Below, in pieces: positions 41,388-49,458 of a stretch of 64,000 bases of DNA. The stretch covers positions 1-64,000 of the forward strand of contig CAJXWR010000002.1 in assembly GCA_913062675.1 (NCBI GenBank), read 5' to 3'. Position 1 is the stretch's first letter, and every line of letters starts with the position of its first letter. Below the pieces are notes generated by a model. The model was not told the DNA's origin. It ran no database searches and was given only the letters and a program-made list of their open reading frames with translations. Source of the stretch: an uncultured Trueperaceae bacterium. GTDB taxonomy: Bacteria; Deinococcota; Deinococci; Deinococcales; Trueperaceae. A program made the translations under genes and the position numbers.

Positions 41388-42473
41388 TCAACCATCCCCC
41401 ACGTCGAGCGAGTCGGCATCCACACGATTCCGCCCCGCCCGCTTCGCGCGGTACAGCCGCGCATCCGCGCGACGCACCACGTCACTCCCCACGTCCCCAG
41501 GATTCCACTGCGACACGCCAAAGCTTGCCGTCACCGAACCGAACGGCCCCAAGTCCATGCCCTCGATCGCTGCACGGCACCGCTCCGCAACGCGAGCCGC
41601 AACGTCACAGCCAACCCCCGGCGCAATGATCAGGAACTCCTCCCCCCCGTAGCGCCCGAGCACGTCCCCCTCCCGCAGCGATTGACGCACGACCGTCCCC
41701 ACCTTGCGCAGCGCTTCATCCCCCGCCTCGTGACCATGCGTGTCGTTCAGCGACTTGAAGTGATCGAGATCGAAGGCAATCACCGCCACCGGCTCCCCCG
41801 TCCGGTTCGCCCTCTCGAGCGCATCGGTCATCGCCTCATCCAACGCCCGGCGGTTGGGCAGCCCCGTCAACGCATCGCGGTACACCTCCACACGAAGCCG
41901 ATCCTGCTCCACCTCCACCCGCGCCAACGCTGCCTTCTCGAGCCCCAGCAGGAAGAAGAAGGCGACGAGCACGAGCAGGAAGGACTGATGCTGCAAGAAC
42001 GTGACGAACACCGTGGCATCGGATGCGCCAGCGAACCGAATGATGCCCATCACGCTCGTCACCGCCACGATGCCCAAGCCCACCCCGAACGCCGTACGCG
42101 TCTTGAACGTGAATTGTGGCATCAGCGTGACCAGCACCAGCCCGAGCGTCACTGCGGGTGACAATGCCTCCATCGCCGAGCGGGCGTCCACCTCGAGGTA
42201 CAGCGTCAACGCCATCCGCAACAACCACAAGAACGCAATCACCAGGGTCGTCACCCGCTCCACGAACGGCACCGACTTCGGGTACAGCAGCATCGAGAAG
42301 AACGCGGGCACGAGCCACGCCGTGAGCAACACGTAAGTGATGCGCAAGGCAGGATCGGACACGTTCAACACCGCGGCGATCACCATGACGGGCGCCGCAA
42401 TCACCAAACTCCACAAGTAGATCAGGCGCCGGACGCGCAAGCGGTCCGACACGTCCTCCGCACTCCGCTTCAC
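41388..42473 (-). CDS. Membrane-bound GGDEF diguanylate cyclase
   Basis: 361 residues. Residues ~17-190 contain about six hydrophobic helices forming an unclassified membrane sensor region. The GGDEF domain (~195-355) has the active loop GGEEF (about residue 280) and DLDHFKSLNDTHGH, so it is expected to make c-di-GMP. No PAS, HAMP or periplasmic domain was seen. The GTG at 42473 overlaps the DtxR-family stop (GTGA), an unusual pairing of a metal regulator with c-di-GMP synthesis. Confidence 0.9.
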   Translation of the reverse strand: MKRSAEDVSDRLRVRRLIYLWSLVIAAPVMVIAAVLNVSDPALRITYVLLTAWLVPAFFSMLLYPKSVPFVERVTTLVIAFLWLLRMALTLYLEVDARSAMEALSPAVTLGLVLVTLMPQFTFKTRTAFGVGLGIVAVTSVMGIIRFAGASDATVFVTFLQHQSFLLVLVAFFFLLGLEKAALARVEVEQDRLRVEVYRDALTGLPNRRALDEAMTDALERANRTGEPVAVIAFDLDHFKSLNDTHGHEAGDEALRKVGTVVRQSLREGDVLGRYGGEEFLIIAPGVGCDVAARVAERCRAAIEGMDLGPFGSVTASFGVSQWNPGDVGSDVVRRADARLYRAKRAGRNRVDADSLDVGDG

Positions 42474-43144
42474 GACACCCGCTCCCCACGCACGACGGCT
42501 GCAAGCTCACAAGGCAACCGCCTGGCCTTTCCATCCACGTCGACGCGGATTTCTTCAGCCTCCGGATCGTTCGTCACGATGCGGAGCATTGCGCCTGGCG
42601 TCACACCCAACGCCGCCAAGTCGGTCAAGACCCTCGGATCTTGACTCCGAAGGCGCGCCACCCGCAACGTTGCCCCTTCGGGCAGCTCGAGCAGCGGTTC
42701 GTCCGGGGTGTCCGGCAGCGACCCATCCAACCGTGGAATCGGATCGCCATGCGGGTCGTGCGTCGGATCGGCCAGCAGCAGGGCGAGCCGCTCGGCGAAC
42801 CGGTCACTCACCACGTGCTCGAGCGCCTCCGCCTCCTCGTGCACCTCATCCCAGCCGTACCCCAAAGAGCGCATCATGAACGTCTCGACGAGACGGTGAC
42901 GACGCAGCAACCGCAGCGCTTCCCGCTCACCTGCCTCCGTCAACGTCGCCCCCCGGTACCGCACGTGCTGCACGAGACCCAACTCGCCGAGGCGCACGAG
43001 CATGCCCGATACGGATGCAGGCGTGAAGCCAAGCCACTCTGCAATCGCATTCGTCGAGGCGCGGCCCTCCCGACTCAAGGACCATATGGCCTTGAGGTAA
43101 TCGCCCACGGCGTGACTCACGTCGGGATGCACTTCACCCTTCAC
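42470..43144 (-). CDS. DtxR/MntR-family metal-dependent regulator
   Basis: 224-residue regulator. Residues ~8-65 form a winged helix (SHAVGDYLKAIWSLS ... FTPASVSGMLVRLGELGLV). Residues ~70-140 are the metal-binding/dimerisation domain with HRLVETFMMRSLGYGWDEVHEEAEALEH, whose His, Glu and Met residues match metal ligand positions. Residues ~150-224 are an SH3-like FeoA domain. It probably controls the Mn/Zn importer at 35361-39413, which has a matching dyad. GTG 43144 is the start; the TAAACT at 10 nt is not a clean -10. Confidence 0.9.
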   Translation of the reverse strand: MKGEVHPDVSHAVGDYLKAIWSLSREGRASTNAIAEWLGFTPASVSGMLVRLGELGLVQHVRYRGATLTEAGEREALRLLRRHRLVETFMMRSLGYGWDEVHEEAEALEHVVSDRFAERLALLLADPTHDPHGDPIPRLDGSLPDTPDEPLLELPEGATLRVARLRSQDPRVLTDLAALGVTPGAMLRIVTNDPEAEEIRVDVDGKARRLPCELAAVVRGERVS

Positions 43145-43174
43145 GATGCCAGCGAGTTTAGCGAATGTGCCGCG

Positions 43175-43196
43175 GACGCCCTTGGAGCAAGGCGTC
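43175..43196 (-). terminator. Hairpin between the isocitrate dehydrogenase and DtxR-family genes
   Basis: A 9-bp stem with one bulged C and loop GAG lies in the 153-bp gap. It has no clear U-tract, so termination is uncertain. Confidence 0.35.
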
Positions 43197-43297
43197 TTGT
43201 GCGGTCACGGGCCTCCTCCCAGGTGGCGTCCATTGACGCAGTACGCGACGGAGTCACCACGCCCAGTTACGTTCATTCGCGACGCGAAGCGAATCGC

Positions 43298-44755
43298 TCA
43301 CTGCCCTTGGGCTTGTGAGAACCCCTGTTCTCCGTCGAACGCATACAAGTTCTCCGTCTTGATCACATCGATGCCAGCGTCCACGAGCCGGCCGAGCAGG
43401 TCCACCACCGCACGGTTCGACACGGTTCCCGCGTCGCTCGCCATGAAGCGGCACCGCCAGTGATCGGTCGTGAACGTTTCGGGCAGCCCCTCGGGCCACA
43501 CCTTCACCCCGCGGTTCGTGATCACCTGCAGTTCCAGAGGGGCGGCTTGCGCCTGCAACGCCTCCGCCAGGCGGTCGGGATTGCGGTCGTGCTCGCGCCA
43601 GTCGGCGAACACGTCCACGCCCAGCAGGGTCTTCACCTGCGGCGGACGCGGCGTGGCACGCGGAACCTGCGCCACGGGACGGTTCGCGTAGCGCGCTGGG
43701 GCGAGATGCCGTGGCTCCTCACCAAGACGTTCGATGATCGCCTCGGTGAACCCCATGGTGTTCACCTGCTCCTTGCTGACCCCCTCGCGGTACACGTCCC
43801 CCGTATGTACGCCATCCTCGATGGTGGTCAACCAGGCGTTGTGCACCCGCTCTGCAGCATCCCCCGCCCCGAGGTGCTGCAGCATCATCACGCTCGCGAG
43901 CAGCAGGCCCGACGGGTTGGCGATTCCCCGCCCCGCGATGTCGGGTGCGGATCCGTGAATCGCCTCGAACAGCGCGACGGTCTCCCCCACGTTGGAGGAG
44001 GGTGCAAGACCGACCGAGCCGGTCAACTGCGCCGTCACGTCACTCAGGATGTCGCCGTACAGGTTGGGCATGACGACGAGGTCGAACGCCTCGGGCGTGT
44101 CGGCGAGACGCGCGGCCCCAATGTCGACGATCATCTGCTCGTGCTCGATGTCGGGGTAGGCCTCGGCGACCTCCTCGAACACGCGAGCGAACAGCCCGTC
44201 GGTCATCTTCATGATGTTGTCCTTGACGAGCGCGGTGACCTTGCTTCGCCCCTGCGCACGCGCCTCCTCGAAGGCGTAACGGATGATCTTCTCGCTGCCG
44301 GGTCGCGTGATCAGTTTCAGGCACTGCACCACCTCGTCGGTTTGGCGGTGCTCGATGCCGGCGTAGAGGTCCTCCTCGTTCTCGCGCACGACGAGGACGT
44401 TCATGTCCGGGTGCCGGGTGGCGACGAACGGGTGGTACGAGACGGCCGGGCGCACGTTGGCGAACAGGCCGAGGCTCTTGCGAAGCGTCACGTTGAGCGA
44501 CTTGTAGCCACCCCCACGCGGGGTGGTGATGGGCGCCTTGAGCAGCACCCCCCGGTCGCGCAGGACGTCCCAGGCCGAAGGGTCGATGCCGGAGGCGACC
44601 CCCGACTCGTAGACGTCCTTCCCGAGCCGCACGTGCTCGACGTCGAGATTCGCCCCCGCCGCCTCGAGGATTTGCAGGGTCGCGTCCATGATTTCCGGTC
44701 CGATGCCATCGCCACGGGCCACGGCGATGCGCAGCGGTGTCGTCGTGTTCGTCAC
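43298..44755 (-). CDS. icd: Isocitrate dehydrogenase (NADP+), Thermus type
   Basis: 485-residue TCA-cycle enzyme that oxidatively decarboxylates isocitrate to 2-oxoglutarate. Residues ~1-335 are the isocitrate/isopropylmalate dehydrogenase core: GDGIGPEIMD, substrate block NVRPAVSYHPF and VVRENEEDLYAGIEH, catalytic KDNIMKMTDGLF, the Asp site LYGDILSD, and coenzyme loop ALFEAIHGSAPDIAG. A ~140-residue C-terminal extension (from about 345) is characteristic of the larger Thermus thermophilus enzyme. GTG 44755 has GGGAGG 7 nt upstream; a TTG at 44770 overlaps that SD region and was rejected. Confidence 0.92.
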   Translation of the reverse strand: MTNTTTPLRIAVARGDGIGPEIMDATLQILEAAGANLDVEHVRLGKDVYESGVASGIDPSAWDVLRDRGVLLKAPITTPRGGGYKSLNVTLRKSLGLFANVRPAVSYHPFVATRHPDMNVLVVRENEEDLYAGIEHRQTDEVVQCLKLITRPGSEKIIRYAFEEARAQGRSKVTALVKDNIMKMTDGLFARVFEEVAEAYPDIEHEQMIVDIGAARLADTPEAFDLVVMPNLYGDILSDVTAQLTGSVGLAPSSNVGETVALFEAIHGSAPDIAGRGIANPSGLLLASVMMLQHLGAGDAAERVHNAWLTTIEDGVHTGDVYREGVSKEQVNTMGFTEAIIERLGEEPRHLAPARYANRPVAQVPRATPRPPQVKTLLGVDVFADWREHDRNPDRLAEALQAQAAPLELQVITNRGVKVWPEGLPETFTTDHWRCRFMASDAGTVSNRAVVDLLGRLVDAGIDVIKTENLYAFDGEQGFSQAQGQ

Positions 44756-44861
44756 GTCAGGGCCTCCCAAGGGACGGTGCGTTCAGGCTGTCCCCCGCAC
44801 CGTCGAATGCCCATCAACATACCGAAAACGTGGCATGCGCCTGCTTGACCGTCACGCAAAG

Positions 44862-44897
44862 GGGAGCGCGATTCGGACCCTTCCGAATCGCGCTCCC
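44862..44897 (-). terminator. Intrinsic-type terminator of the third lipoprotein/secreted-protein operon
   Basis: A 16-bp perfect stem (44862-44877 with 44882-44897) with loop CCCT, followed on the minus strand by CTTTG. It lies directly downstream of the lipoprotein gene. Confidence 0.7.
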
Positions 44898-44921
44898 GTC
44901 TGTCTTGCTGGTGCGCCGAAC

Positions 44922-45134
44922 TCAGTCGCCGAGTTCGGGGATGGTGAGGGTCGCCGTGCTGCACTGGCCACCCGTCGACGCGCCTTCAGCGGTGGTGCTG
45001 AAGCACAGGGTGACGGGCAGCGTGCGTGCGTCCGTCGCTGTGGGTGAGGCGCCACCACAAGCGACGAGGAGCACGAGCGTCACGAGGGTCAGGGCGAAAA
45101 GGCGAAGCGTGTGGGCGGGTCGAAAGGCGTGCAT
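44922..45134 (-). CDS. Small lipoprotein of the C-x13-C family, copy 3
   Basis: 70-residue lipoprotein. The signal ends in the lipobox LLVACG; the mature part is a Thr/Ala-rich linker, then VTLC, 13 residues, C, and a tail ending in Gly-Asp. ATG 45134 shares its A with the stop of the upstream GLUG protein gene (TGATG). It has the same cysteine spacing as the lipoproteins at 19443 and 30598, although the rest of the sequence is only weakly similar, so the spacing is probably functionally constrained. Confidence 0.85.
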   Translation of the reverse strand: MHAFRPAHTLRLFALTLVTLVLLVACGGASPTATDARTLPVTLCFSTTAEGASTGGQCSTATLTIPELGD

Positions 45135-48022
45135 CAGCGCACCTCCAGGATCACGATGAGGGGCGCGGTTGCCCCCGGAGCGAGGTTCGCATCGGGCCAG
45201 TACCAGGCGTCACCCGCTTTGGTCAGGGCGGTTCCGTCCGCACTGGTCTCGATGCCGAGAATCGTGCTGCCCGTCGCGCGAGGGGCAATCCAAACGTCCT
45301 GCATGGCGGTGGCACCGTCGTTGCGGATCACGGCGCGTGCGCGAATGCGGATCGCGCCATCCTCGCTGACCTCGGTCGCCTCGACCGTCAGGGCGTTCCC
45401 ATCGATCGTGACCGGGACGCTCGCCTGAGCGCGTGGCGTGACCGTCACCGCGCTGGATGCGGCACCCACGCCCGCATCGGTCACGACGCGAAGCCGCACC
45501 GTGGCGGGCGTGCCGTTCGTCAACCCGTCGATTCGAACGGGTGACGTCGTCACCGAAGGGAGGAACGGTTGCCAGGCGCCCCCGTCGACGCGGACCTCGA
45601 GGTTGGTGAAGTCGACGTCGGGAGCCGTGAAGGTGATCCAGGCGGCACCGTCGTCGGGCAGCACCCCGAGGTTGGTGGGGGCGTCCGTGGTGGCGATGGC
45701 GCGCGCCACATCCACCTGGTAGCTGCGCGTCGTGGTGCCATCCTCGGCGGTGACGACGATGGGGACGCTGCGCGGGTCCGCGTCCACGGTCACGCGCGCC
45801 GTGGCGGTACCCGTGCCGCCCCCCACGCCGTCGATCGTGACGGTGGCCGCGTCGTCCATCGTGCGAACGGTAATCGTCACGCGGGTGACGTCGGCGGGAG
45901 CGTCGAGTGCGTAGCTCGTGCGGTCGGGTGCGAAGCTGGGCGTGAGCGTGCCGGCATCGACGGTGAGGTTCACGAGTCGAGCCTCGCTCGACAGGACGGG
46001 CGCCGGCTCCGTGACCGCAGAAACGCACGACGGTTTCGTCACCGTGCCCGGCGTGAAGCTGCCATCATCGACCACCTGCCAGAGGAGGAACGGGTCGCTC
46101 GACCCATCGCAGATACCCCACACGGCATCGGGATCGCTCGACCGCGCGCCGTTTGCAATGGCCCAACCGGCAGCCTCGAGGAACGCGTGGCTGCGAAGAT
46201 CGGTCGTGGATACCCCCGTCCCCTCAACGGTCGGGTCTCCACTGCCCGCAGCTTGATTCGTGCGCTCCGTGTCCCAGAACGAATCGGTCGTGATGATCGT
46301 GGTGGTCTGCACTCTGCCGTAGAGGCCGCCTACGGTGCTGCCCGTTGCCTTGACGTCGCCTGTGGCGAAACTACGCTCGACTTCCGATCGGTCCACGTAT
46401 CCGATGAGGCCGCCGATGTCGGTTGCGGAAACGTCGGTCACGGACACGGATCCCGTGGCGTAGGTATCGCGCATGAACGATTCCTCCACGTATCCATGAA
46501 GCCCCCCCGCGTACCCGAGGGTGCCTGTCACGTTGCCCGTGGCGAAGGACCGTTCGACCGTTGACCGTCGCACGTATCCCCCGAAGCCACCTACCCATTC
46601 CGTGGCGGAGACCGTACCGAATGCGGCTGCGTCGATGAATGTCGAGGCTTCCGCGTCGCCGACGAGTCCGCCGACATGTTTAAGGGTGCCCTCGACCGAC
46701 GCGTCGGTCGTTGCATGGTTCACCGTAGCCCGTTTCGCGCGTCCGATGAGGCCGCCAGCTTTTTCGCTTCCCGTGTAGATGGTTCCGGTGGACGAGACGT
46801 GCGCGATGAAAATGTCCTCGGCGTCCCCGACGAGGCCTCCAACCTCACTCGTGACGCTTGAGACCGTCACGTTGGCGGAGGCATGCAGAATTCGGACGCC
46901 GTTTCGCGTCTCCCCGACGAGCCCACCCATGTTGCCGTCGCCCGAAGGGAGGCCAAGCACCGTACCGGTGAATCTAGCGTCCTGCAGGGTGGAGCCATCG
47001 CGCAATTTGCCCGCGATACCGCCGACGTGTTGACGGCCTGTGACCAAGCCTGACACGTTCACGCTTTCGATGCGCACCGCCTTCGCCTCGCCGAAGAGCC
47101 CACCCACGGTCTCGGTTCCTCCGAACGTGACGTCGACGGTGGCGTCAGAGGAGTCGACTGCGCCGTGTTCCAGGTATCCGACGACACCACCAATCTTGCT
47201 ACCGCTACCATCCGAAGGTGAAACCCAGAGGGTGGCCGTCGCGGTGACGTTGCGCAGTACCGTTTCCTGCGTGTGACCCACGACGCCACCCATCTCCGAA
47301 TCGCCACCCGAAAGGGTGACGTCGACTGAAACGTCCCCTAGGGAGCCTTGCTCCATGCCTCCTGCGACGCCACCGACCGATGCCGACGTATCCGTCGCCG
47401 TGATGGTCGCGTGAACCGTCACGTTGCGAAACGTTGTTCGGCGCGCGTTGCCGACGAGGCTACCCACGTCCGAAGCATCGACCTCGACGTTCACGGGTGA
47501 GAGGGTGACGTCGCGGATCATGGCGCGTTCGGTTGCACCGAAGAAGCCATGGTCCGCCGAGGTTGCGGACAGCGTGAGGGTGCCGATCGTGAAGTTGCCT
47601 CCATCGAACGTGCCGCGGAACGGTGCTCCACCCGTTCCGATGGGCGTCCACGGCGACGCGGTCGAAAGATCCACGTCGTTGGTCATCTCGAAGTGCGCCT
47701 GCCAACACGCATCACTCGCACTCGACGTGAGGTTGCCGAAGTAGTCGGTCATGGACAGGAAGTGCGCCGGACTCGCGAGCTGATAGGGATCCGCTTCGCT
47801 ACCCGTCCCGTTCGCCACGCCGCTCGACATCGACGCGCCAGACCACGCGGCGAGGGGCCCGCAGACCTCTTGGGCACTTGCGAAGGACGGTACGAACGAT
47901 GCAATCAAGACGATGAACGAAGCGCGCAGCAGGCGGCCTTGGGTTGCGCGCGAGAAGACCGTCCGTGCGTCGCGCGAGCGTGAAGAATCGTGGGTGAGCG
48001 ACGAAGGGTTTGAATGCGACAT
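45134..48022 (-). CDS. Secreted GLUG-repeat protein with cadherin-like, FN3-like and shared C-terminal domains
   Basis: 962 residues. The long N-region and signal peptide (~1-50) end in SFASA. Residues ~75-600 contain GLUG-type repeats (VGGLVGDAE..., AGGLHGYVE..., IGGLIGYVD...) closing with the common SFWDTERTNQ / GTGVSTTDLRS block. Residues ~680-775 are a cadherin-like β-sandwich (LTVDAGTLTPSFAPDRTSY). Residues ~776-862 are the fibronectin-like module (LPDDGAAWITFTAP), and ~863-962 the shared C-terminal domain (IRNDGATAMQDVWI). It is coupled by TGATG to a small lipoprotein. A surface role is inferred. Confidence 0.85.
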   Translation of the reverse strand: MSHSNPSSLTHDSSRSRDARTVFSRATQGRLLRASFIVLIASFVPSFASAQEVCGPLAAWSGASMSSGVANGTGSEADPYQLASPAHFLSMTDYFGNLTSSASDACWQAHFEMTNDVDLSTASPWTPIGTGGAPFRGTFDGGNFTIGTLTLSATSADHGFFGATERAMIRDVTLSPVNVEVDASDVGSLVGNARRTTFRNVTVHATITATDTSASVGGVAGGMEQGSLGDVSVDVTLSGGDSEMGGVVGHTQETVLRNVTATATLWVSPSDGSGSKIGGVVGYLEHGAVDSSDATVDVTFGGTETVGGLFGEAKAVRIESVNVSGLVTGRQHVGGIAGKLRDGSTLQDARFTGTVLGLPSGDGNMGGLVGETRNGVRILHASANVTVSSVTSEVGGLVGDAEDIFIAHVSSTGTIYTGSEKAGGLIGRAKRATVNHATTDASVEGTLKHVGGLVGDAEASTFIDAAAFGTVSATEWVGGFGGYVRRSTVERSFATGNVTGTLGYAGGLHGYVEESFMRDTYATGSVSVTDVSATDIGGLIGYVDRSEVERSFATGDVKATGSTVGGLYGRVQTTTIITTDSFWDTERTNQAAGSGDPTVEGTGVSTTDLRSHAFLEAAGWAIANGARSSDPDAVWGICDGSSDPFLLWQVVDDGSFTPGTVTKPSCVSAVTEPAPVLSSEARLVNLTVDAGTLTPSFAPDRTSYALDAPADVTRVTITVRTMDDAATVTIDGVGGGTGTATARVTVDADPRSVPIVVTAEDGTTTRSYQVDVARAIATTDAPTNLGVLPDDGAAWITFTAPDVDFTNLEVRVDGGAWQPFLPSVTTSPVRIDGLTNGTPATVRLRVVTDAGVGAASSAVTVTPRAQASVPVTIDGNALTVEATEVSEDGAIRIRARAVIRNDGATAMQDVWIAPRATGSTILGIETSADGTALTKAGDAWYWPDANLAPGATAPLIVILEVR
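46220..47650 (-). repeat. Tandem GLUG-type repeats within the coding region
   Basis: About a dozen diverged protein repeats (VGG-[LVI]-x-G cores every ~30-45 residues). Confidence 0.75.
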
Positions 48023-48033
48023 GCGCGTAGTTT

Positions 48034-48058
48034 GTCACACGCGTACCTGATATGTGAC
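48034..48058. promoter_or_regulatory. Dyad upstream of the GLUG protein gene
   Basis: GTCACA (48034-48039) and TGTGAC (48053-48058) form a 6-bp inverted repeat with a 13-nt centre in the 90-bp gap before the gene. It may be an operator; the support is weak. Confidence 0.3.
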
Positions 48059-48112
48059 GAGTGAGGTGCGGCGCGACGTCGAAACGACCCCTACCAACCT
48101 AACGAGGTTGCG

Positions 48113-48496
48113 TTACCGTCCCAACCAAGCCCCCAGCAGCACGGCGACTCCCGCCAACGTCAATGTTCCACCCACGTACAACGCGGCCTGAGCCGCACGA
48201 TCCTGCTGAAGCAATCCCTGCACGTCCACACCAAACGTGGAAAACGTCGTGAGGGCACCGAGGAACCCCGTCGCGAGAAACAACCGCAGGGCGGGCGACG
48301 CCTCACTCCCCACCCCCCGCGCCAACAGGAACGCCAACGCGAACGTCCCCACCACGTTCACCACCAGCGTCCCCACCGGAAAACCACTCCAACGCCCCAC
48401 CGGAACGCCCGCGAGTCCGACCGTGACGCCCCAGCGCACGAGTGCGCCCAACGCACCCCCACCCGCCACCGCCAGGACGCTCCATGCAACGCTCAC
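48113..48496 (-). CDS. crcB: Fluoride ion channel CrcB/Fluc
   Basis: 127-residue membrane protein with four helices. GGGALGALVRWGV (residues ~11-23) and PVGTLVVNVVGTFALAFL (~40-57) contain the conserved Gly-Arg and Asn. GFLGALTTFSTFGVD (~77-91) holds the Phe/Thr fluoride track motif. It exports toxic F- as a dual-topology dimer. The GTG at 48496 overlaps the kinase stop (GTGA). Confidence 0.92.
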   Translation of the reverse strand: MSVAWSVLAVAGGGALGALVRWGVTVGLAGVPVGRWSGFPVGTLVVNVVGTFALAFLLARGVGSEASPALRLFLATGFLGALTTFSTFGVDVQGLLQQDRAAQAALYVGGTLTLAGVAVLLGAWLGR

Positions 48497-49458
48497 AGCA
48501 TCACGCTCCGCGTTCCCTCCTGCACGAGTCGCAAGGGAACCTCCCGAAGATCCGACAACGCCTCCCGCACCGCCGCCTTCTGCCCATCGGGCGCCACCAC
48601 CATCACGAACGCACTGATCTTCCCGCCCGGAAGCTGCGCCTCCGCGCCCGTCGCGCGCACCCGCGCCACCAGCGCCTCAACCTCCTCGTCCACGAACCGG
48701 CCCGGAAGCCGCTGCTTCAGTCGCTGCTGCTCACCGAACGCCTCGGCAATCCCCGCCAGGTCCCCCCGCGCGAACGCGTCCGCCAAGGTCGGCACCAACG
48801 CCCGAATGTCATGCAGCACTGGCAGCGCCTCATCCAAATGACTCGTCAACAGGTCGAGCGACGGTTTCGACTTCAGGTGCCGCCCCGAATAGAACAGCAA
48901 GAACGCGTCCTCGAACCGCTCGACGATCCCCTCCGCGAGATCGAGCCCCACGTCCCGAACGCTCTCGCCGTCGTACCCCAGGCGGCGAATCCCACCCAGC
49001 GCGCAGATCGCCGGGTCGTGAAAGCCCGATGCGCCCCGCAGGCGGTCCACCTCCACCTCCGCCGCCTCGAGCAGAAGCGACCAAGGATCCACGTTCCCGC
49101 CCGTCAAGCGCCGCAAGGCATGCAGGATCGACACGGTCAACGCGCCACTCGTCCCCAACCCCGACTCGCCCGCCAAGTCCACGCGAAAATCCACGTCCAA
49201 CGGCCGGTCGGCAAGCCCCGTGAGGAGCAACGCTTCACGCAGCAAGTCGTGCCGCACCTGCCGCCCCGCATCGGTCCGCTCATGACTATCCCGATACCGC
49301 ACGTCGAAACGACCATCGAGATCGTCCTTCACCGTCACGTACACGTACTTGTCGACCGTCGCGCTGATCGTCTCCCCACCGAACCGCGAGGCGTAAGGCG
49401 CGAGGTCACTCAGCCCACCTGCGAGCGGAATGCGAAGCGGTGTCTTGGCAAGAATCAT
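48493..49458 (-). CDS. GHMP-family sugar kinase (HddA-like)
   Basis: 321-residue kinase. The N-terminal AKTPLRIPLAGGLSDLAPYASRFGG is typical of the heptose-7-phosphate/fucose-type GHMP kinases. The ATP loop is GESGLGTSGALTVSILHAL (about residues 97-115), and the C-terminal GGKISAFVMVVAPDG holds motif 3. The start ATG overlaps the nucleotidyltransferase stop (ATGA) and has GGAGGGAG upstream. The kinase/nucleotidyltransferase pair implies synthesis of an NDP-activated sugar (for example GDP-heptose-like) from the anomeric 1-phosphate. The exact sugar is not determined. Confidence 0.83.
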   Translation of the reverse strand: MILAKTPLRIPLAGGLSDLAPYASRFGGETISATVDKYVYVTVKDDLDGRFDVRYRDSHERTDAGRQVRHDLLREALLLTGLADRPLDVDFRVDLAGESGLGTSGALTVSILHALRRLTGGNVDPWSLLLEAAEVEVDRLRGASGFHDPAICALGGIRRLGYDGESVRDVGLDLAEGIVERFEDAFLLFYSGRHLKSKPSLDLLTSHLDEALPVLHDIRALVPTLADAFARGDLAGIAEAFGEQQRLKQRLPGRFVDEEVEALVARVRATGAEAQLPGGKISAFVMVVAPDGQKAAVREALSDLREVPLRLVQEGTRSVML

